NCBI GenBank assembly: GCA_965248815.1
Contig: CBDFKK010000008.1
Coordinates: forward strand, 1,984,001 to 2,048,000
Direction: 5' to 3'
DNA: 64,000 nt
Source of the DNA: CBDFKK01 sp965248815
GTDB lineage: Bacteria > Pseudomonadota > Alphaproteobacteria > SMXP01
A program made the position numbers and the translations under genes. Position 1 is the first letter of the stretch; every line of letters begins with the position of its first letter. Below, one piece after another: positions 61,531-64,000 of this stretch. The notes under the pieces are model-generated. The model searched no databases. It was given only the letters and a program-made list of their open reading frames with translations, and was not told where the DNA came from.

Positions 61531-62871
61531 ACACAATCACCGAAAACTTTTTATTGGAAATTGAAAGATGTACGCCCTCGCGGGACGCACTAGAGATCCG
61601 TTCGGCTGAACGTCAAGGAACAATTCGTACCCCCAAACCCAAAACTGTTCGACAAAACCGTATTGAGGTCGACATTGTCGAGGCGGCTCGTCGCAATAGG
61701 CACGCCGGCTGCCTCCGGGTCAAGCTCTTCAATATTGGCTGACGCGCACACGAACTGATTGTTCATCATGAGCAGGGAGTAAATGACTTCATGCACGGCC
61801 GTTGCCCCTTGGCTGTGACCCGTCAGGGACTTGGTCGAGCTGATCGGCGGCATGTCGTCGCCGAATACTTGGCGGATGGCTTCGAGTTCGATCGTGTCGC
61901 CAACCGGCGTCGACGTGCCGTGAGCGTTGATGTAATCCAGTTTGCCGTCGACAGCCTCGACCGCTTGGCGCATGCAGCGCACGGCGCCCGGACCTGCGGG
62001 GGCAACCATGTCTTCCCCGTCGGATGTTGCACCGTAGCCAATAAGCTCGCCATAGATTTTGGCGCCCCGTGCTCGGGCATGTTCCAATTCCTCGAGTACG
62101 ACGCAGCCGCCGCCACCGGATATGACAAAGCCGTCACGATTAGCGTCATAGGCACGGGATGCTCGTTCCGGCGTGGCGTTGTATTTGGACGACAGGGCGC
62201 CCATGGCGTCGAATAGAACGGTCAGGGTCCAGTCGATTTCTTCGCCGCCGCCCGCAAACATAATGTCTTGCTTGTTGTATTGAATTTGCTCCGCGGCGTT
62301 CCCGATGCAGTGACCGCTGGTGGCACAGGCTGAACTGATCGTGTAATTCACGCCTTTGATCTTAAATTGTGTGGCCAAGTTCGCCGAGGCGCTGCTCGAC
62401 ATATTTCGCGGCACCATGAACGGCCCGACTTTCTTTGGCCCCTTTTCGCGGGCGGCATCACACGCGGCCAATATATTGCGCGTTGACGGGCCGCCGGACC
62501 CCATAATGATGCCGGTGCGCTCGTGTGAAATTTCGGAAGCTTCGAGGCCCGCATCGCGAACCGCCTGATCCATGGCAATGTAGCAATAGGCGGCGGCGTC
62601 CCCCATAAAGCGCCGCGCTTTGCGGTCAATAATGTCGTCGAGGGAAAGCTTGATCGAGCCATAGACGTGGGAGCGAAATCCCATTTCCTCGTACTCATCG
62701 CAGTGCTCGACGCCGGACTTGCCTTCACGCAGCGACGCCAACACCTCTTGGGTGTTGTTGCCGACGCTGGACACAATGCCCATTCCCGTAACCACGACCC
62801 GCCGCATGAAAGTACCTCTTTAAAGTTGTTCGTCCGTAAGAAGGCCTACTCTCAAATCCTTAGCCTCATAT
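61318..62871. repeat. First copy of a 1554-bp tandem duplication
   Basis: This segment runs from inside fabI through fabB and the upstream gap of fabB. It is followed directly by a second copy with the same sequence at 62872 onward. The left boundary is visible where the two copies diverge before GACGATGTCGG: GCAC precedes it at 61318, CATAT precedes it at 62872. I saw no mismatch between the copies over the about 1129 bases that can be compared. Confidence 0.93.
61590..62807 (-). CDS. fabB: 3-oxoacyl-[acyl-carrier-protein] synthase I, nearer copy
   Basis: FabB condenses malonyl-ACP with acyl-ACP and is needed for unsaturated fatty acid synthesis. The 405-residue protein has the active-site Cys in TISSACATSGHCIG, the His residues in INAHGTSTPVGD and KSLTGHSQGAT and a typical FabB length. 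The start follows AAAGAGGTAC on the coding strand. fabI lies downstream, the usual alphaproteobacterial fabA-fabB-fabI order. An apparently identical second fabB begins past the truncated fabI at 63144-64000, so this cell may have two fabB copies if the duplication is real. Confidence 0.97.
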   Translation of the reverse strand: MRRVVVTGMGIVSSVGNNTQEVLASLREGKSGVEHCDEYEEMGFRSHVYGSIKLSLDDIIDRKARRFMGDAAAYCYIAMDQAVRDAGLEASEISHERTGIIMGSGGPSTRNILAACDAAREKGPKKVGPFMVPRNMSSSASANLATQFKIKGVNYTISSACATSGHCIGNAAEQIQYNKQDIMFAGGGEEIDWTLTVLFDAMGALSSKYNATPERASRAYDANRDGFVISGGGGCVVLEELEHARARGAKIYGELIGYGATSDGEDMVAPAGPGAVRCMRQAVEAVDGKLDYINAHGTSTPVGDTIELEAIRQVFGDDMPPISSTKSLTGHSQGATAVHEVIYSLLMMNNQFVCASANIEELDPEAAGVPIATSRLDNVDLNTVLSNSFGFGGTNCSLTFSRTDL

Positions 62872-63084
62872 GACGATGTCGGAGCCCACCGACGCCGCAA
62901 GCGGCTTTACCCGCCGCTCGAACGCCTCGCCTTGATAAGTAAAGGCGAGCTCGCCGCCCTGTGCGGCAATGGATTTGGCAATTCCCCAGGCGATAGAATG
63001 GTCGTTGGCCACACCCATGATGAGACCCTTCTTCCCCGCCATTAAGGACCCCTCGGGGAAGTCACCACTCTTTTCGTTTGCCAT
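62866..63084 (-). pseudogene. Truncated fabI duplicate (N-terminal 72 codons)
   Basis: This minus-strand fragment matches the start of the intact fabI (MANEKSGDFPEGSLMAGKK, through ASVGSDIV) with no change seen. At 62872 the sequence switches to the region upstream of the nearer fabB, and the reading ends two codons on (Ile, stop TGA at 62866-62868). It lacks the catalytic Tyr and Lys, so it cannot be an active reductase. It is the junction product of the tandem duplication. Confidence 0.9.
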
Positions 63085-64000
63085 ACACAATCACCGAAAA
63101 CTTTTTATTGGAAATTGAAAGATGTACGCCCTCGCGGGACGCACTAGAGATCCGTTCGGCTGAACGTCAAGGAACAATTCGTACCCCCAAACCCAAAACT
63201 GTTCGACAAAACCGTATTGAGGTCGACATTGTCGAGGCGGCTCGTCGCAATAGGCACGCCGGCTGCCTCCGGGTCAAGCTCTTCAATATTGGCTGACGCG
63301 CACACGAACTGATTGTTCATCATGAGCAGGGAGTAAATGACTTCATGCACGGCCGTTGCCCCTTGGCTGTGACCCGTCAGGGACTTGGTCGAGCTGATCG
63401 GCGGCATGTCGTCGCCGAATACTTGGCGGATGGCTTCGAGTTCGATCGTGTCGCCAACCGGCGTCGACGTGCCGTGAGCGTTGATGTAATCCAGTTTGCC
63501 GTCGACAGCCTCGACCGCTTGGCGCATGCAGCGCACGGCGCCCGGACCTGCGGGGGCAACCATGTCTTCCCCGTCGGATGTTGCACCGTAGCCAATAAGC
63601 TCGCCATAGATTTTGGCGCCCCGTGCTCGGGCATGTTCCAATTCCTCGAGTACGACGCAGCCGCCGCCACCGGATATGACAAAGCCGTCACGATTAGCGT
63701 CATAGGCACGGGATGCTCGTTCCGGCGTGGCGTTGTATTTGGACGACAGGGCGCCCATGGCGTCGAATAGAACGGTCAGGGTCCAGTCGATTTCTTCGCC
63801 GCCGCCCGCAAACATAATGTCTTGCTTGTTGTATTGAATTTGCTCCGCGGCGTTCCCGATGCAGTGACCGCTGGTGGCACAGGCTGAACTGATCGTGTAA
63901 TTCACGCCTTTGATCTTAAATTGTGTGGCCAAGTTCGCCGAGGCGCTGCTCGACATATTTCGCGGCACCATGAACGGCCCGACTTTCTTTGGCCCCTTTT
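62872..64000. repeat. Second copy of the tandem duplication (continues past the window)
   Basis: The same sequence as 61318-62446 continues at an offset of exactly 1554 bases through the last base of the window. It contains the truncated fabI and most of a second fabB. If the unit is complete it would end at about 64425. The other boundary and the upstream genes are not visible. Confidence 0.93.
63144..64000 (-). CDS. fabB: 3-oxoacyl-[acyl-carrier-protein] synthase I, second copy, N-terminus beyond window
   Basis: This frame matches residues from about 120 to the end of the nearer FabB with no difference seen, including TISSACATSGHCIG and NAHGTSTPVGD. It runs off the right edge, so the N-terminal about 120 residues are not visible. 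It is followed on the minus strand by the truncated fabI remnant. If the duplication is real, this would be the ancestral promoter-proximal copy and the one at 61590 the inner copy, or the reverse. Confidence 0.9.
   Translation of the reverse strand, partial: KGPKKVGPFMVPRNMSSSASANLATQFKIKGVNYTISSACATSGHCIGNAAEQIQYNKQDIMFAGGGEEIDWTLTVLFDAMGALSSKYNATPERASRAYDANRDGFVISGGGGCVVLEELEHARARGAKIYGELIGYGATSDGEDMVAPAGPGAVRCMRQAVEAVDGKLDYINAHGTSTPVGDTIELEAIRQVFGDDMPPISSTKSLTGHSQGATAVHEVIYSLLMMNNQFVCASANIEELDPEAAGVPIATSRLDNVDLNTVLSNSFGFGGTNCSLTFSRTDL

Overview
The window is a stretch of core chromosome from an alphaproteobacterium with moderately high GC. The gene order points to the class: hrcA divergent from rph-rdgB-hemW; mutS, glnD, murJ and trpS in a row; tsaB-rimI-fur-miaB-phoH-ybeY-corC-lnt-HTH-metK-trmB; then rimP-nusA-ylxR-infB-rbfA-truB-rpsO-pnp, and fabB-fabI on the opposite strand. 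The Fur protein also lacks the usual CxxC, as many alphaproteobacterial Fur/Mur proteins do. The order or family cannot be fixed from the sequence alone. I saw no tRNA, rRNA, CRISPR array, transposase or phage gene.

Layout. 1-7240: end of a PfkB kinase, HIT protein, hisE, a DUF2244 protein, an AraC-Ogt alkylation repair fusion, a small membrane protein, then dapB, dnaJ and dnaK on the minus strand. 7241-13787: an ELM1-like protein and a 2OG-Fe(II) oxygenase lie between dnaK and grpE-hrcA, then rph, rdgB and hemW. 13784-20713: an envelope and housekeeping block of LpoA-like lipoprotein, rsmI, yraN, BON lipoprotein, SirB1-type protein, gshB and the yifB/comM AAA protein. 20714-25334: the most accessory-looking part, with an AT-rich regulatory patch, a CGNR zinc-finger gene that appears to start with ATT, a soluble hybrid histidine kinase and an AmpG-type permease. 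25459-38661: mutS, a large DUF2339 membrane protein, glnD, murJ, trpS, DUF2333, a universal stress protein and an unrecognised small protein. 38855-50311: Nfu-type Fe-S protein, an SDR/RutE-like pair, then the tsaB to metK series. 50316-60699: trmB and the translation/transcription operon rimP to pnp. 60712-64000: fabI and fabB, with a tandem duplication that runs off the window.

The genes act mainly in protein folding (DnaK/DnaJ/GrpE/HrcA), ribosome maturation and translation initiation (RimP, RbfA, InfB, YbeY, RsmI, TruB, RimI, S15), RNA decay (Pnp, RNase PH), tRNA modification (TsaB, MiaB, TrmB), envelope building (MurJ, Lnt, LpoA-like, BON, AmpG), nitrogen signalling (GlnD) and repair (MutS, Ogt).

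Points most worth checking: a tandem duplication with no differences seen, of 1554-bp period, that doubles fabB and leaves a truncated fabI; a promoter plus intrinsic terminator in the short rimP leader; two equally spaced inverted repeats in front of the ATT-start CGNR gene, with a well-placed mini-ORF diverging from them; a dnaK 3' end whose expected acidic tail lies in another frame; and a ylxR whose conserved start lies upstream of any usual start codon. No clearly new multi-gene system is visible.
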